A stretch of 64,000 nt of DNA from contig NZ_LROZ01000006.1 of assembly GCF_001549985.1 (NCBI RefSeq), forward strand, positions 1-64,000. Reading direction: 5' to 3'. Below the pieces are notes generated by a model that saw only the letters and a program-made list of their open reading frames with translations, ran no database searches and was not told the DNA's origin. The translations under genes and the position numbers were made by a program. The stretch comes from Myroides odoratus. GTDB taxonomy: Bacteria; Bacteroidota; Bacteroidia; Flavobacteriales; Flavobacteriaceae. Positions 1-8,121 of the stretch are shown piece by piece. Position 1 is the stretch's first letter. Each line of letters starts with the position of its first letter.

Positions 1-62
<62 letters not shown>

Positions 63-70
63 CAAATAAA

Positions 71-95
71 AAAGCCTGCATTCGCAGGCTTTTTC
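71..95. terminator. Bidirectional terminator between tRNA-Gly and pepE
   Basis: A 7-bp stem AGCCTGC (73-79) / GCAGGCT (84-90) with a 4-nt loop has A residues before it and T residues after it, so it can end transcription of the tRNA on the plus strand and of the convergent peptidase on the minus strand. Confidence 0.8.
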
Positions 96-802
96 TATTT
101 TAAATCACTTAGATCCGTGTTGGGTGCAACTTCATAAGCTGCTTTGCCTTGTTCAAAAATACGAGCATGAAGTGATCCTTCTAAAACAATGTGATTACCA
201 GCAACGTTCAACCAACTTCCTTCTCTTAATCCTACAACTGGCTGAGAATTTATCGTGTGAAATTCATTAATTCTCGTTTCTCTCGTCTCTCCCATGTGGG
301 TAGATCCTTCAATAGGATCCAAATAGTGTGGATTGATATTGAATGGTACAAAACCAAAAGTTTTGAATGAAGGTGGATATGTGATAGGCATATCGTTGGT
401 CGTTTCCATTGTTAAACCACAGATATTACTGCCGGCACTACAACCTAAATAAGGCGTTCCATTGTTGACCACTTCAATAATGGTTGGTAGTAAATCGTGA
501 GCATATAATTGTTTTACTAGTAAAAAGGTATTTCCACCTCCAGTAAAGATTCCTGTAGCTTCTTGAATTGCTTGTTTAGGGTTGTCAAATTCATGCAACC
601 CTTTTACTTGCACATCAATGGATTGAAACGCTTCGCGTACTTTCGCTGTATAGTCGTCATGACTAATGCCGCTTGGACGAGCATAGGGAATAAATACAAG
701 TGTTGAACCTGCTTTGAAATGGTTTTGTAGCGTCGGTAATAAGTACTCCAAGTATCCTTGATTGTAGATAGTTGAGGTACTGGCTATAATTAAATTTCTC
801 AT
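95..802 (-). CDS. pepE: Dipeptidase E-like serine peptidase (family S51)
   Basis: This 235-residue protein matches the length and layout of S51 peptidases, which cleave N-terminal Asp from dipeptides in the cytoplasm. The nucleophile elbow GCSAGSN puts the catalytic Ser at about residue 122. His159 (in NINPHY) and Asp137 lie where the Salmonella PepE His and Asp residues are expected. FTGGGNTF (about 86-93) is the second conserved glycine-rich motif. There is no signal peptide. It is monocistronic, convergent with the tRNA-Gly and separated from it by a shared hairpin. The ATG start fits the conserved N-terminal strand. Family membership is firm; substrate range is inferred. Confidence 0.88.
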   Translation of the reverse strand: MRNLIIASTSTIYNQGYLEYLLPTLQNHFKAGSTLVFIPYARPSGISHDDYTAKVREAFQSIDVQVKGLHEFDNPKQAIQEATGIFTGGGNTFLLVKQLYAHDLLPTIIEVVNNGTPYLGCSAGSNICGLTMETTNDMPITYPPSFKTFGFVPFNINPHYLDPIEGSTHMGETRETRINEFHTINSQPVVGLREGSWLNVAGNHIVLEGSLHARIFEQGKAAYEVAPNTDLSDLK

Positions 803-961
803 GATTGCTTTATTAAGTAGAACAAAAATAGACTTTATTCGGCAAATGAAAAAAGTTGTTTCTTTTAGGTGAATTTTATATTTAACATAACTTTACACGA
901 TTAAAATTTTGCTTTATGCTTTTATAAGATATTTTTACGGACTTCATTAATATATTAATAG

Positions 962-1762
962 ATGAGATTAGTTTTAACCTTTTTATTGTTGATTGTAGGA
1001 GTAAATGTATGGGCCCAGAATCGTGTGCCTTTGCAAGGGAAAATCGTATCTCGAAGCAAGGACTTAAAAGGGATTTACGTCTCAAATATCAATACAGGTG
1101 ATGCCTTGGTAACAGAGCCAGGGGGGTATTTTTCAATTCAAGCACAAGAAAAGGATACCTTGATATTTTCAGGTCCCCTATTTATTGGTTATCGCTATGT
1201 ATTAGATGATATCGATTTTAAACGTGATATTGTCTTAATTCCACTTGAACCTAACGACCTTAATCGACAGTTAAACGAGATTGTCATTACTCATATTTCC
1301 TCTTCTTCTTTAGGATTGGTCCCAGAAGGGGCTAGACGTTATACACCTGCAGAACGCCGATTATATACAGCTACTTCTGGATCGGGAATTATCCCAGTCA
1401 GTGCAATTGTCAATTGGATTAGTGGACGTACCGCTATGTTGAAAAAAGCATTGAAGTATGAAAAACAAGAAATGAGAAAAGATAAGTTCTTGAATATCAT
1501 GGACGAATACGTGTTGGTTAAAGATTACAGTATTCCTAAAGACTACGTGGTTGGTTTTGCTTATTATGTTTCGGATGATGATATCATGTCAGGGTATTTG
1601 AATGCAGGTATTATTGAGAAAGATAAGATTTCTTCTAGAACAGGAGTTTTGGCCTTGGAATTTTTAGATTTATTAGGTAATAAAATAAAGGAAGAGCCTC
1701 AGCAGAAGAATTTAACAATAGAGCAAGTAAATTTAAACCAACAGAAAGCAACTAAAAAATAA
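962..1762 (+). CDS. Secreted protein with carboxypeptidase-regulatory-like domain
   Basis: A 266-residue protein with an N-terminal signal peptide ending near VWA-QN. Residues about 22-110 look like a carboxypeptidase D regulatory-like beta-sandwich of the sort found at the N-terminus of Bacteroidota TonB-dependent receptors (phrases such as GKIVSRSKDLKGIYVSN and LNEIVI). The rest (about 110-266) has no motif I recognise and is probably periplasmic. It stands alone, without a receptor barrel. The tatA-like gene starts 39 bases downstream, so co-transcription is possible. Function is unknown. Confidence 0.7.
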   Translation: MRLVLTFLLLIVGVNVWAQNRVPLQGKIVSRSKDLKGIYVSNINTGDALVTEPGGYFSIQAQEKDTLIFSGPLFIGYRYVLDDIDFKRDIVLIPLEPNDLNRQLNEIVITHISSSSLGLVPEGARRYTPAERRLYTATSGSGIIPVSAIVNWISGRTAMLKKALKYEKQEMRKDKFLNIMDEYVLVKDYSIPKDYVVGFAYYVSDDDIMSGYLNAGIIEKDKISSRTGVLALEFLDLLGNKIKEEPQQKNLTIEQVNLNQQKATKK

Positions 1763-1801
1763 TAAACTTTGTAGATTTGTATCTTAACTAAAAATAGAGT
1801 T

Positions 1802-2107
1802 ATGTTTGGAATAGGAGGAGGAGAACTGTTTTTTATCATATTAGTCATTTTAATGCTTTTCGGTTCTGATAAGGTACCAGAAATGGCTCGAGCTTTTGGT
1901 AAATTTATGGCTCAAGTGAAAAATGCCACAAATGATATCAAACACGAAATCAATAAAAGTGCTGACGAATCTGGTATTAAAAAAGATATTGAAGATGCCT
2001 TGAATATAGAGGCTGATATAAATCCGATTAAGGATATCCAACAAGAAATTGAGAAGCAAAAAGAGGATATTGAAAATATTACAGGGCCAATTAAAAGGAG
2101 AAATTAA
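1802..2107 (+). CDS. tatA: Twin-arginine translocase TatA/TatB-family protein
   Basis: A 101-residue protein with the Tat pore-component layout: a short N-terminal membrane helix (about 4-21, ELFFIILVILMLFG), the conserved FG hinge at about 20-21 followed by SDKVPEMARAFGK, then an amphipathic helix and an acidic, lysine-rich cytoplasmic tail. TatA/B proteins help export folded proteins bearing twin-arginine signals. No tatC is nearby. Its stop overlaps the next start (TAATG), so it is translationally coupled to the PAP2 gene. TatA versus TatB cannot be settled from sequence alone. Confidence 0.85.
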   Translation: MFGIGGGELFFIILVILMLFGSDKVPEMARAFGKFMAQVKNATNDIKHEINKSADESGIKKDIEDALNIEADINPIKDIQQEIEKQKEDIENITGPIKRRN

Positions 2108-2676
2108 TGTTAGATCAATTGATACAATTAGATAAAGAACTACTCATTTTTTTTAATGGATTAGGAAGTGAAGCTTTTGATCCCTTTTGGTTGTTTATTA
2201 CGAAGCAAGTAAACTGGATTCCCTTTTTTGCGTTATTGGTTTATTTAACCTATCGCAAAGTATCACTGAAAAAATTAGGTGTTATTATTTTAGTATTAGC
2301 TGGATTGGTTGCTTTTACGGATCAGATGACGAATGTAGTAAAATATGCTGTTGCTCGTCCTAGACCGTGTAATACAGAAGATATTCAGGCGTTTATTCGC
2401 GTAGTAAAATGTAGTCCAACCTTGAGTTTCTTCTCAGGACATGCTTCAAATTCTATGGCGAATATGCTTTTTATGTTTATGGTATTGAGACGTTATTATA
2501 AACATGCTTATTTGGTGTTTATTTTTCCTTTAGTATTTGCATATAGTAGAATCTATCTGACCATGCATTTTCCTTTTGATATTTTAGCAGGATATTGTTT
2601 CGGTTTGTTATCTGGAACGCTATTCTATCAAATCTTTTTGTGGATTGAAAGAAAATACAAGGATCAATTGATATAA
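2107..2676 (+). CDS. PAP2-family membrane phosphatase
   Basis: A 189-residue integral membrane protein with the three PAP2 phosphatase signatures in order: KYAVARPRP (79-87), FSGHASNS (109-116) and SRIYLTMHFPFDILAG (147-162), including the catalytic His112, Arg148 and His154. Around five or six hydrophobic helices surround them. Such enzymes dephosphorylate lipid phosphates such as undecaprenyl pyrophosphate or phosphatidate at the membrane face. The ATG overlaps the tatA stop by one base. The exact lipid substrate is not visible; recycling of the undecaprenyl carrier is a reasonable guess. Confidence 0.85.
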   Translation: MLDQLIQLDKELLIFFNGLGSEAFDPFWLFITKQVNWIPFFALLVYLTYRKVSLKKLGVIILVLAGLVAFTDQMTNVVKYAVARPRPCNTEDIQAFIRVVKCSPTLSFFSGHASNSMANMLFMFMVLRRYYKHAYLVFIFPLVFAYSRIYLTMHFPFDILAGYCFGLLSGTLFYQIFLWIERKYKDQLI

Positions 2677-2677
2677 T

Positions 2678-2714
2678 AAAAAAAGGGATTTGGCTCAAAC
2701 CAAATCCCTTTTTT
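2678..2714. terminator. Bidirectional terminator between convergent genes
   Basis: A perfect 12-bp stem AAAGGGATTTGG (2682-2693) / CCAAATCCCTTT (2700-2711) with a 6-nt loop and T runs in both directions separates the PAP2 gene (plus) from the O-methyltransferase gene (minus). Confidence 0.88.
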
Positions 2715-3355
2715 TATCGTACTCTCGAAACGGTTAATCCATCTCGAATCGGAAGTAAAATCGTTTCTACTCGAGGATCTTCCTTCAAAAGTTTATTGTA
2801 TTGATCTAGCGCAAGTGTACTTTTATCATTTGCTTTAATTTCTTCAATCACTTTGCCTGACCACAAGACATTATCAGATAAAATAATTCCTCCAGGGTTC
2901 ATTTTATTGATAATCAATTCAAAGTAATTGCTGTAATTCTGCTTATCAGCATCTATAAAAACTAAATCGTATTTTTTGTCTAGCTGTGGAATAATATCCA
3001 AAGCACTTCCTACGTGCTGTGTGATTTGTTTCCCATAAGGAGACAAGTCAAAATACTTGCGTTGGAAGTCGTATAATTCTTCATTGACGTCAATGGTGTC
3101 TAAGGTTCCTTCAGCTTGTAAACCTTCGGCTAAGCTCAGTGTTGCGTATCCTGTAAAAGTTCCAATTTCTAAAATATGCATTGGACGAACCAATTTAGCA
3201 ATCATACTTAAAAAACGCCCTTGAAAATGACCGCTTAACATTCTCGGTTGTACTACCTTTTGATGCGTCTCTTTGTCAAGTTGTGCCAATAATTCAGGTT
3301 CATTTTCACTGTGGTTCGCAGCGTAATCTTCTAGTTCTTTGGATATAAAGTGCAT
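2714..3355 (-). CDS. SAM-dependent O-methyltransferase (class I, catechol-OMT-like)
   Basis: A 213-residue soluble protein of the bacterial O-methyltransferase family related to caffeoyl-CoA/catechol O-methyltransferases. SAM-binding motif I is ILEIGTFTGYAT (about 61-72). The metal/SAM motif LVFIDADKQNYSNYF is at about 130-145, followed by GGIILSDNVLWSG, which in the family carries divalent-metal ligands (DADK and DN). The start ATG is followed by a typical alpha-helical cap. It is monocistronic and convergent with the PAP2 gene. The acceptor substrate cannot be told. Confidence 0.87.
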   Translation of the reverse strand: MHFISKELEDYAANHSENEPELLAQLDKETHQKVVQPRMLSGHFQGRFLSMIAKLVRPMHILEIGTFTGYATLSLAEGLQAEGTLDTIDVNEELYDFQRKYFDLSPYGKQITQHVGSALDIIPQLDKKYDLVFIDADKQNYSNYFELIINKMNPGGIILSDNVLWSGKVIEEIKANDKSTLALDQYNKLLKEDPRVETILLPIRDGLTVSRVR

Positions 3356-3510
3356 ATAAAAAGCGTATTTAAATTAAGAAAATCAAGTTGCAAAGATAAA
3401 AGGCTTTTTACAATACGAGACTATTTTGTTGATTTTATAAGAATGCTAGAGAAATTCATCAAACAAGGAAAAAAAATGGTAAATTTAACTACCAACTAGA
3501 ATCAAATGTT

Positions 3511-4671
3511 ATGAAAATACTCTGGAGAATCCTAAAAGGATTGGCTATTATCATCGTGGGAATCGTTGTTTTAGCCTATGTGTTTAAGGTAGATTACTTA
3601 TTTACAGCAGTGCGAACCATTTATTTTAATGGACATAAAACAGCATTCTTAGATGATTATCACTATTTCCCAACACGTGAAGTTCCTGCAGGAAATGCAC
3701 AGCCATGGCCTGTGGCTAAGGATTATAATTCCGTTGCAGCTACTGAAGTCTTAGCAAGTACCCATAAAGATTTACAGACCATTGCTTTTTTGATTATTAA
3801 AAATGATAGTATTTGGCATGAGAGTTACTATGATGGGTATACGGCCAATAGTAAAACGAATTCGTTTTCTATGGCAAAAAGTGTCGTTTCAGCGGCGTTA
3901 GGAAAGGCTTTACAACGAGGTGAAATCAAGAGTTTAGAGGATAAAGTGATTCAGTATCTTCCAGAACTAAAAGGAAAGTACAAAGACGAGGTAACAGTCG
4001 GAGATTTATCTTCGATGGCTTCTGGTTTGGATTGGGATGAAGGGTATTACAGTCCTTTTTCAGTAGTTACGCAAGCTTATTTTGATAAGGACTTACGAGC
4101 AGTGATGTTAGGTTTGGATATAAAAGATCAGCCAGGAAAAGAATTTATCTATAAAAGTGGTGATACACAATTATTGGCCATGGTATTGGAAAAAGCAACG
4201 GGACAAACGCTTTCTGCTTATGTGTCGGAATATTTTTGGAAACCAATGGGAGCTGAAAATGATGCTCTATGGCAAATTGACCATAAAGGGGACGGAATTG
4301 AAAAATCATACTGTTGTTTTACAAGCGGTGCTAGAGATTTTGCGCGATTTGGTAAGTTGTATAAAGACTTTGGAAAATGGAGAGGAGAACAACTCTTAGA
4401 CAGTATATTTGTGGCTAAATCAATTGTGCCTCGATTTGAAGCTAGCCCAGAATATGGCTATGGTTGGTGGTTAAAAAAATACAAAGGGCAAGATTTCTTT
4501 TATATGCGCGGTCATTTAGGACAGTTTACCATTGTATCACCAAAAGACAATGTTATCATCGTTCGCTTAGGCCATATTAAAGGACTGCAAACAGAAGAGG
4601 ACCCGCATAGCAATGATTTGTACACCTATATTGATGAAGCTTATGCTATGTTAGCGCAACGAAAAAAATAA
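3511..4671 (+). CDS. Membrane-anchored serine hydrolase, class C beta-lactamase fold
   Basis: A 386-residue protein with an N-terminal membrane helix (about 7-26), so the catalytic domain is periplasmic. The nucleophile motif SMAK (120-123) fits S-x-x-K, YKSGD occupies the place of the Y-x-N/Y-x-S motif, and RGHLGQF near the C-terminus fits the third H-x-G motif. These penicillin-binding-like hydrolases include esterases, D-amino acid peptidases and true beta-lactamases; nothing here marks it as an antibiotic resistance enzyme. The next gene starts 2 bases after its stop, so the two are probably co-transcribed. Confidence 0.82.
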   Translation: MKILWRILKGLAIIIVGIVVLAYVFKVDYLFTAVRTIYFNGHKTAFLDDYHYFPTREVPAGNAQPWPVAKDYNSVAATEVLASTHKDLQTIAFLIIKNDSIWHESYYDGYTANSKTNSFSMAKSVVSAALGKALQRGEIKSLEDKVIQYLPELKGKYKDEVTVGDLSSMASGLDWDEGYYSPFSVVTQAYFDKDLRAVMLGLDIKDQPGKEFIYKSGDTQLLAMVLEKATGQTLSAYVSEYFWKPMGAENDALWQIDHKGDGIEKSYCCFTSGARDFARFGKLYKDFGKWRGEQLLDSIFVAKSIVPRFEASPEYGYGWWLKKYKGQDFFYMRGHLGQFTIVSPKDNVIIVRLGHIKGLQTEEDPHSNDLYTYIDEAYAMLAQRKK

Positions 4672-4673
4672 TT

Positions 4674-5387
4674 ATGCTAGATCGAATTAATTTATCTCAC
4701 ATCTTGTTTTTAGATATTGAAACCGTTCCACAAGAACAAGACTTTCAACAACTCCAACCAGAAGAGCAACTATTGTATGAGGAGAAAACACGTTATCAGC
4801 GCAAAGGAGAAATTTCAGCAGAAGAGTTTTATACGCAAGCGGGGATATGGGCTGAGTTTGGCAAGATTGTTTGTCTTTCGGTAGGCTATTTTACGTATAA
4901 AATGGGGGATCGCCAATTTAGAACAACTTCCTTCATCGGAGAAGAGGCAAAAATTCTTACGGATTTTACTAATCTACTGACGTCTTACTTTAACCGAGGA
5001 GAACACCTATTGTGTGGTCATAATGCAAAGGAGTTTGACTTTCCTTATATCGCAAGAAGAATGATTATCCACGGATTAAAAGTACCAGCAAAATTAGATT
5101 TAATGGGAAAAAAGCCGTGGGAAGTACCACATCTAGATACCATGGAAATGTGGAAATTTGGTGATTATAAACATTATACATCGCTGAAATTATTGACGCA
5201 TATTTTGCAAATTCCCTCTCCTAAGGATGATATTTCGGGCGCAGATGTTGCTCAGGTTTACTACCGAGATAACGATATAGACCGTATTGCGCGTTATTGT
5301 GAAAAGGATGTCGTTGCAGTGGCGCAAATTTTATTGCGTTTGCGAGGAGAAAAGATTTTAGAAGAAGATGAATTAATAGCAGTGTAA
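4674..5387 (+). CDS. Predicted 3'-5' exonuclease, PolB-exonuclease-like
   Basis: A 237-residue protein with the DEDD exonuclease layout: ExoI FLDIETVP (12-19, acidic pair D14 and E16), ExoII GHNAKEFDFPYIARR (about 114-128) and ExoIII YCEKDVVAVAQI near residue 208. It resembles the stand-alone predicted exonucleases related to the proofreading domain of family B DNA polymerases, which are common in Bacteroidota. Activity on single-stranded DNA is expected. It follows the serine hydrolase gene by 2 bases. Confidence 0.83.
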   Translation: MLDRINLSHILFLDIETVPQEQDFQQLQPEEQLLYEEKTRYQRKGEISAEEFYTQAGIWAEFGKIVCLSVGYFTYKMGDRQFRTTSFIGEEAKILTDFTNLLTSYFNRGEHLLCGHNAKEFDFPYIARRMIIHGLKVPAKLDLMGKKPWEVPHLDTMEMWKFGDYKHYTSLKLLTHILQIPSPKDDISGADVAQVYYRDNDIDRIARYCEKDVVAVAQILLRLRGEKILEEDELIAV

Positions 5388-5415
5388 AAAAAAAGAGTTA
5401 AAAATATTGGAAAAC

Positions 5416-5448
5416 TTGCTTTTTATAAAAAAATAATTTCTAGCTTTG
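5416..5448 (+). promoter_or_regulatory. Bacteroidota-type promoter for the tandem leader region
   Basis: The -7 box TAGCTTTG (5441-5448) fits TAnnTTTG and a -33 TTG lies at 5416-5418, 22 bases upstream. The transcript would begin near 5455 and run into the first short ORF. I see no other promoter-like element before the OsmC-like gene. Confidence 0.6.
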
Positions 5449-5480
5449 TAAGCAGTAAAAAAATAGAGAAAAAATATATT

Positions 5481-5561
5481 ATGTCAACAATTCAATCGTA
5501 TTTTCATAAATCAATGTGGTGTTCTACACAAGAGGTGAGTGGATTGGGATTGTTATTTTAA
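5481..5561 (+). CDS. Short leader-like ORF 1 (26 aa)
   Basis: An ATG-started ORF of 26 codons lies between the promoter and a strong terminator. Its middle reads KSMWCSTQEVSG, with adjacent Met, Trp and Cys codons. It ends 25 bases before the terminator stem, the geometry expected of a leader peptide that controls termination by ribosome position. No homology is claimed. It could instead be a free-standing small protein gene with its own promoter and terminator, or a chance ORF. Confidence 0.5.
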   Translation: MSTIQSYFHKSMWCSTQEVSGLGLLF

Positions 5562-5586
5562 ATTGATAATAATAATTAGATATACG

Positions 5587-5621
5587 AAAGCCTCTGTTTG
5601 TAAAACAGGGGCTTTTTTTTT
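5587..5621 (+). terminator. Terminator/attenuator 1 upstream of the OsmC-like gene
   Basis: A 13-bp stem, AAAGCCTCTGTTT (5587-5599) paired with 5603-5615 with one T-G wobble and a 3-nt loop, is followed by an unbroken T run to 5621. It lies directly after leader ORF 1 and before leader ORF 2. Confidence 0.88.
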
Positions 5622-5633
5622 AAATCAAACGCA

Positions 5634-5738
5634 ATGAGACAGCAAATTCAGTATGTATCGAACCCAACATGTTATATGTGGATGTTTATTAAACATTCGC
5701 CTAACCGCTTGTTACCAGAACTGAAGCAAAAATCCTAG
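5634..5738 (+). CDS. Short leader-like ORF 2 (34 aa)
   Basis: A second ATG-started ORF of 34 codons begins 12 bases after the first terminator. Its middle reads NPTCYMWMFI, again clustering Cys, Met and Trp codons. It is followed 38 bases later by a second strong terminator. No promoter is visible between the first terminator and this ORF, so it would be translated only from readthrough transcript. Supported by context only. Confidence 0.42.
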   Translation: MRQQIQYVSNPTCYMWMFIKHSPNRLLPELKQKS

Positions 5739-5775
5739 CGTTTTTTAAATAAAAAATGATTAAGTGTAATATTTC

Positions 5776-5819
5776 AAGTCCTTTTGGTAACGTACGACGA
5801 CCAAAAGGACTTTTTTTTT
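5776..5819 (+). terminator. Terminator/attenuator 2 upstream of the OsmC-like gene
   Basis: A perfect 12-bp stem AAGTCCTTTTGG (5776-5787) / CCAAAAGGACTT (5801-5812) with a 13-nt loop and a T run to 5819 ends 42 bases before the ATG of the OsmC-like gene. Confidence 0.88.
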
Positions 5820-5861
5820 GAGGTAAAGTGTCGTCATTCAAATAAAAAAATAAAAAGCAAA

Positions 5862-6314
5862 ATGAGTAAAAAAGTAGTAAAAGTATTAGGTTTTTCAGTA
5901 CGAGAAAGTCAGCTGGCAATCAAGACAGCGAACTTTTCTTTCACTGTCAAAGATGGAAAAGAGTTGGTCAAAGAAGCCCAAGTGGATTCAGAAGAATTGA
6001 TCTTAGCAAAGTTAGCGGGAAGTATCCATGCGATTGGAAACTTGATTGGTTCGACGTTAAACGTGGATTTGAAATCCATTCAGATTGAGGTAAGTGGCGT
6101 GTTAGATGAAGCTTTGCAACAAAAGCATTTGGATGCAGGGGTATTTAAAAAAATTGATGTGATTGTGAAACCAACATCAACGGCTTCTATTATTCTACTA
6201 AAAGAATGGATAGATGCAGTGAAATTAGCTTGCCCTGTTTTCGCTAATTTTAAACAACAAACACCAACTATTGTAACGTTGGTCAAGGAATATGATCATG
6301 TAAATGTAGCTTAG
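5862..6314 (+). CDS. OsmC-like family protein
   Basis: A 150-residue soluble protein that follows the OsmC/Ohr fold pattern: an N-terminal beta-hairpin region, a central helix (SEELILAKLAGSIHAIGNLIG, about 42-62), the strand block LKSIQIEVSGVLD and a C-terminal helix ending in ACPVFANF (about 123-130), which is the second-cysteine motif of the family. The first redox cysteine, normally in the central helix, is absent, so classical peroxidase chemistry is unlikely. The start at 5862 is chosen because an upstream in-frame start would lie inside terminator 2. No promoter is visible between terminator 2 and the start, so expression should need readthrough of both terminators. Confidence 0.72.
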   Translation: MSKKVVKVLGFSVRESQLAIKTANFSFTVKDGKELVKEAQVDSEELILAKLAGSIHAIGNLIGSTLNVDLKSIQIEVSGVLDEALQQKHLDAGVFKKIDVIVKPTSTASIILLKEWIDAVKLACPVFANFKQQTPTIVTLVKEYDHVNVA

Positions 6315-6332
6315 TATGTCTGACTTTAGTTT

Positions 6333-6400
6333 TTTAATTGTGATTTGATGTTCACGATAGAGCGAATAGCTTCTTTCTACAACATTAAATCACAATTAAA
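6333..6400. repeat. Long inverted repeat, 20-bp arms
   Basis: Arms at 6333-6352 and 6381-6400 pair over 20 bases with a single G-T wobble, around a 28-nt loop. The core arm TTTAATTGTGATTT is perfectly repeated in inverted form. It lies in the 124-base gap between the OsmC-like gene and the ABC ATPase. No long T run follows directly, so it is not a standard terminator. It may be an mRNA 3' end structure, a protein site or a remnant of a small repeat element. Confidence 0.75.
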
Positions 6401-6438
6401 TATCTTATTTTTGTTTTAGACATCGTTAACTCATTTTT

Positions 6439-8121
6439 ATGCCAGAACAAACACCGCTACTTCACGTAAAGGATCTTCAAATTAGTTTTCAACAGAACAA
6501 AGATTGGAAACCAATTGTACACGGAGTGTCCTTTGATTTGCACACCAACCAAATTTTAGGTATTGTGGGCGAATCAGGATCGGGGAAATCGGTTAGTTCT
6601 TTGGCCTTACTAGGTTTATTACCTAAAAAACAAAGTAAAATTGTCGGGCAAATCGTGTTTGAAGGACAAGATTTAACGGCTTTTACGGAAGAGGAATACC
6701 GACAAATACGAGGGAATAAAATCGCGATGATTTTCCAAGAGCCTATGAGTGCGCTTAATCCTTCGATGCGTTGTGGATATCAAGTGGAAGAAATGTTGCG
6801 CTTGCATACCCATTTAAGGGGAACTGCCTTAAAAAATAAGGTAATTGAATTATTTACTCAAGTGAAATTGCCTTTTCCAGAAGAGGCTTATACCAAATAT
6901 CCGCATCAATTATCAGGAGGACAAAAACAACGGGTAGTGATTGCGATGGCGATTGCTTGTAAACCGACCTTGTTGATTGCCGATGAACCAACGACCGCTT
7001 TGGATGTTACCGTTCAAAAAGACATTATCCTATTGTTGAAAGAACTGCAGGCTGAAACGCAAATGGCGATGATTTTTATCTCCCATGATTTAGGTTTGGT
7101 TTCTAGTATTGCGGATGAAGTAATGGTGATGTACCAAGGAAAAGTGGTGGAAAAAGGAGCTACACAGGCTGTTTTTACTACACCTCAAGAAATTTACACC
7201 CAAGCCTTAATTGCCGCTCGACCTTCGGGTGAGGTTCGCTTAAGACGCTTGCCGACTATTCAAGATTTTATCGAAAAACGCGTAAGTGCTTCGATTGTCT
7301 CTCAAGAAGAACGCCGAGAGTTTCATGAAAAAATCTATGCTAAATCTCCTTTGTTAACCGTCAAAGATGTGGGAAAGGAATATGTCTCTACTGTTGGATT
7401 ATGGGGGAAGAAAACTTTTCGTGCTTTGGATCAAATTAACTTTGAAGTATATGAAGGCGAAACATTGGGATTGGTTGGAGAAAGTGGCTGCGGAAAATCC
7501 ACGCTAGGCAATGCCATTCTACAATTAGACCCCGCTACTCAAGGGGCTATTTTCTACCAAGGAAAAGATATTACACAATTGAATGGCAAAGCGCTTCGTG
7601 CATTGCGCAAGGATATTCAAATTATTTTTCAAGATCCTTTTTCTTCTTTAAATCCAAAACTAACGGTTGGGCAAGCCATCATGGAACCCATGATTGTACA
7701 TGGACTATTTGGCAATAAAAAAGAGAAAAAACAAAAAGTACTTCAGCTTTTACAACAGGTAGGATTGACGGAAGAAGCCTTTAATCGTTATCCTCATGAA
7801 TTTTCTGGCGGTCAGCGTCAGCGTATCGGGATCGCGCGTACGATTGCCGTTCATCCGAAGTTAATTATCTGTGACGAATCGGTCTCTGCATTAGATATTT
7901 CAGTTCAAGCCCAAGTGCTCAACTTGTTGAATGAACTGAAAGAACAATATCAATTTACCTATATTTTTATTTCACATGATTTAGCAGTTGTCAAGTATAT
8001 GTCAGACCAAGTGATGGTGATGAACAAGGGACAAATCGAGGAAAAAGGAGAAGCGGATGCTTTGTATGCTCATCCTCAAACTGCTTATACGAAAAAGTTG
8101 ATTGCTTCTATTTTGGAGTAG
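6439..8121 (+). CDS. Fused ABC transporter ATPase, two nucleotide-binding domains (Dpp/Opp type)
   Basis: A 560-residue cytoplasmic protein with two complete ABC ATPase domains. Domain 1 has Walker A GESGSGKS (44-51), signature LSGGQKQR (about 163-170) and Walker B LLIADEPTTALD. Domain 2 has Walker A GESGCGKS (about 347-354), signature FSGGQRQR (about 455-462) and Walker B IICDESVSALD. Each half matches the DppD/OppD and DppF/OppF ATPases of oligopeptide importers, fused as in YejF/GsiA-type proteins. No permease or binding protein gene is adjacent, so the partners must be elsewhere. Its 3' end overlaps the convergent membrane protein gene by 14 bases. Confidence 0.92.
   Translation: MPEQTPLLHVKDLQISFQQNKDWKPIVHGVSFDLHTNQILGIVGESGSGKSVSSLALLGLLPKKQSKIVGQIVFEGQDLTAFTEEEYRQIRGNKIAMIFQEPMSALNPSMRCGYQVEEMLRLHTHLRGTALKNKVIELFTQVKLPFPEEAYTKYPHQLSGGQKQRVVIAMAIACKPTLLIADEPTTALDVTVQKDIILLLKELQAETQMAMIFISHDLGLVSSIADEVMVMYQGKVVEKGATQAVFTTPQEIYTQALIAARPSGEVRLRRLPTIQDFIEKRVSASIVSQEERREFHEKIYAKSPLLTVKDVGKEYVSTVGLWGKKTFRALDQINFEVYEGETLGLVGESGCGKSTLGNAILQLDPATQGAIFYQGKDITQLNGKALRALRKDIQIIFQDPFSSLNPKLTVGQAIMEPMIVHGLFGNKKEKKQKVLQLLQQVGLTEEAFNRYPHEFSGGQRQRIGIARTIAVHPKLIICDESVSALDISVQAQVLNLLNELKEQYQFTYIFISHDLAVVKYMSDQVMVMNKGQIEEKGEADALYAHPQTAYTKKLIASILE

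Noticed and set aside
3511..4671. Beta-lactamase conferring resistance
   Set aside because: The S-x-x-K fold is shared by many esterases and peptidases; a membrane anchor and atypical second motif give no reason to call resistance.
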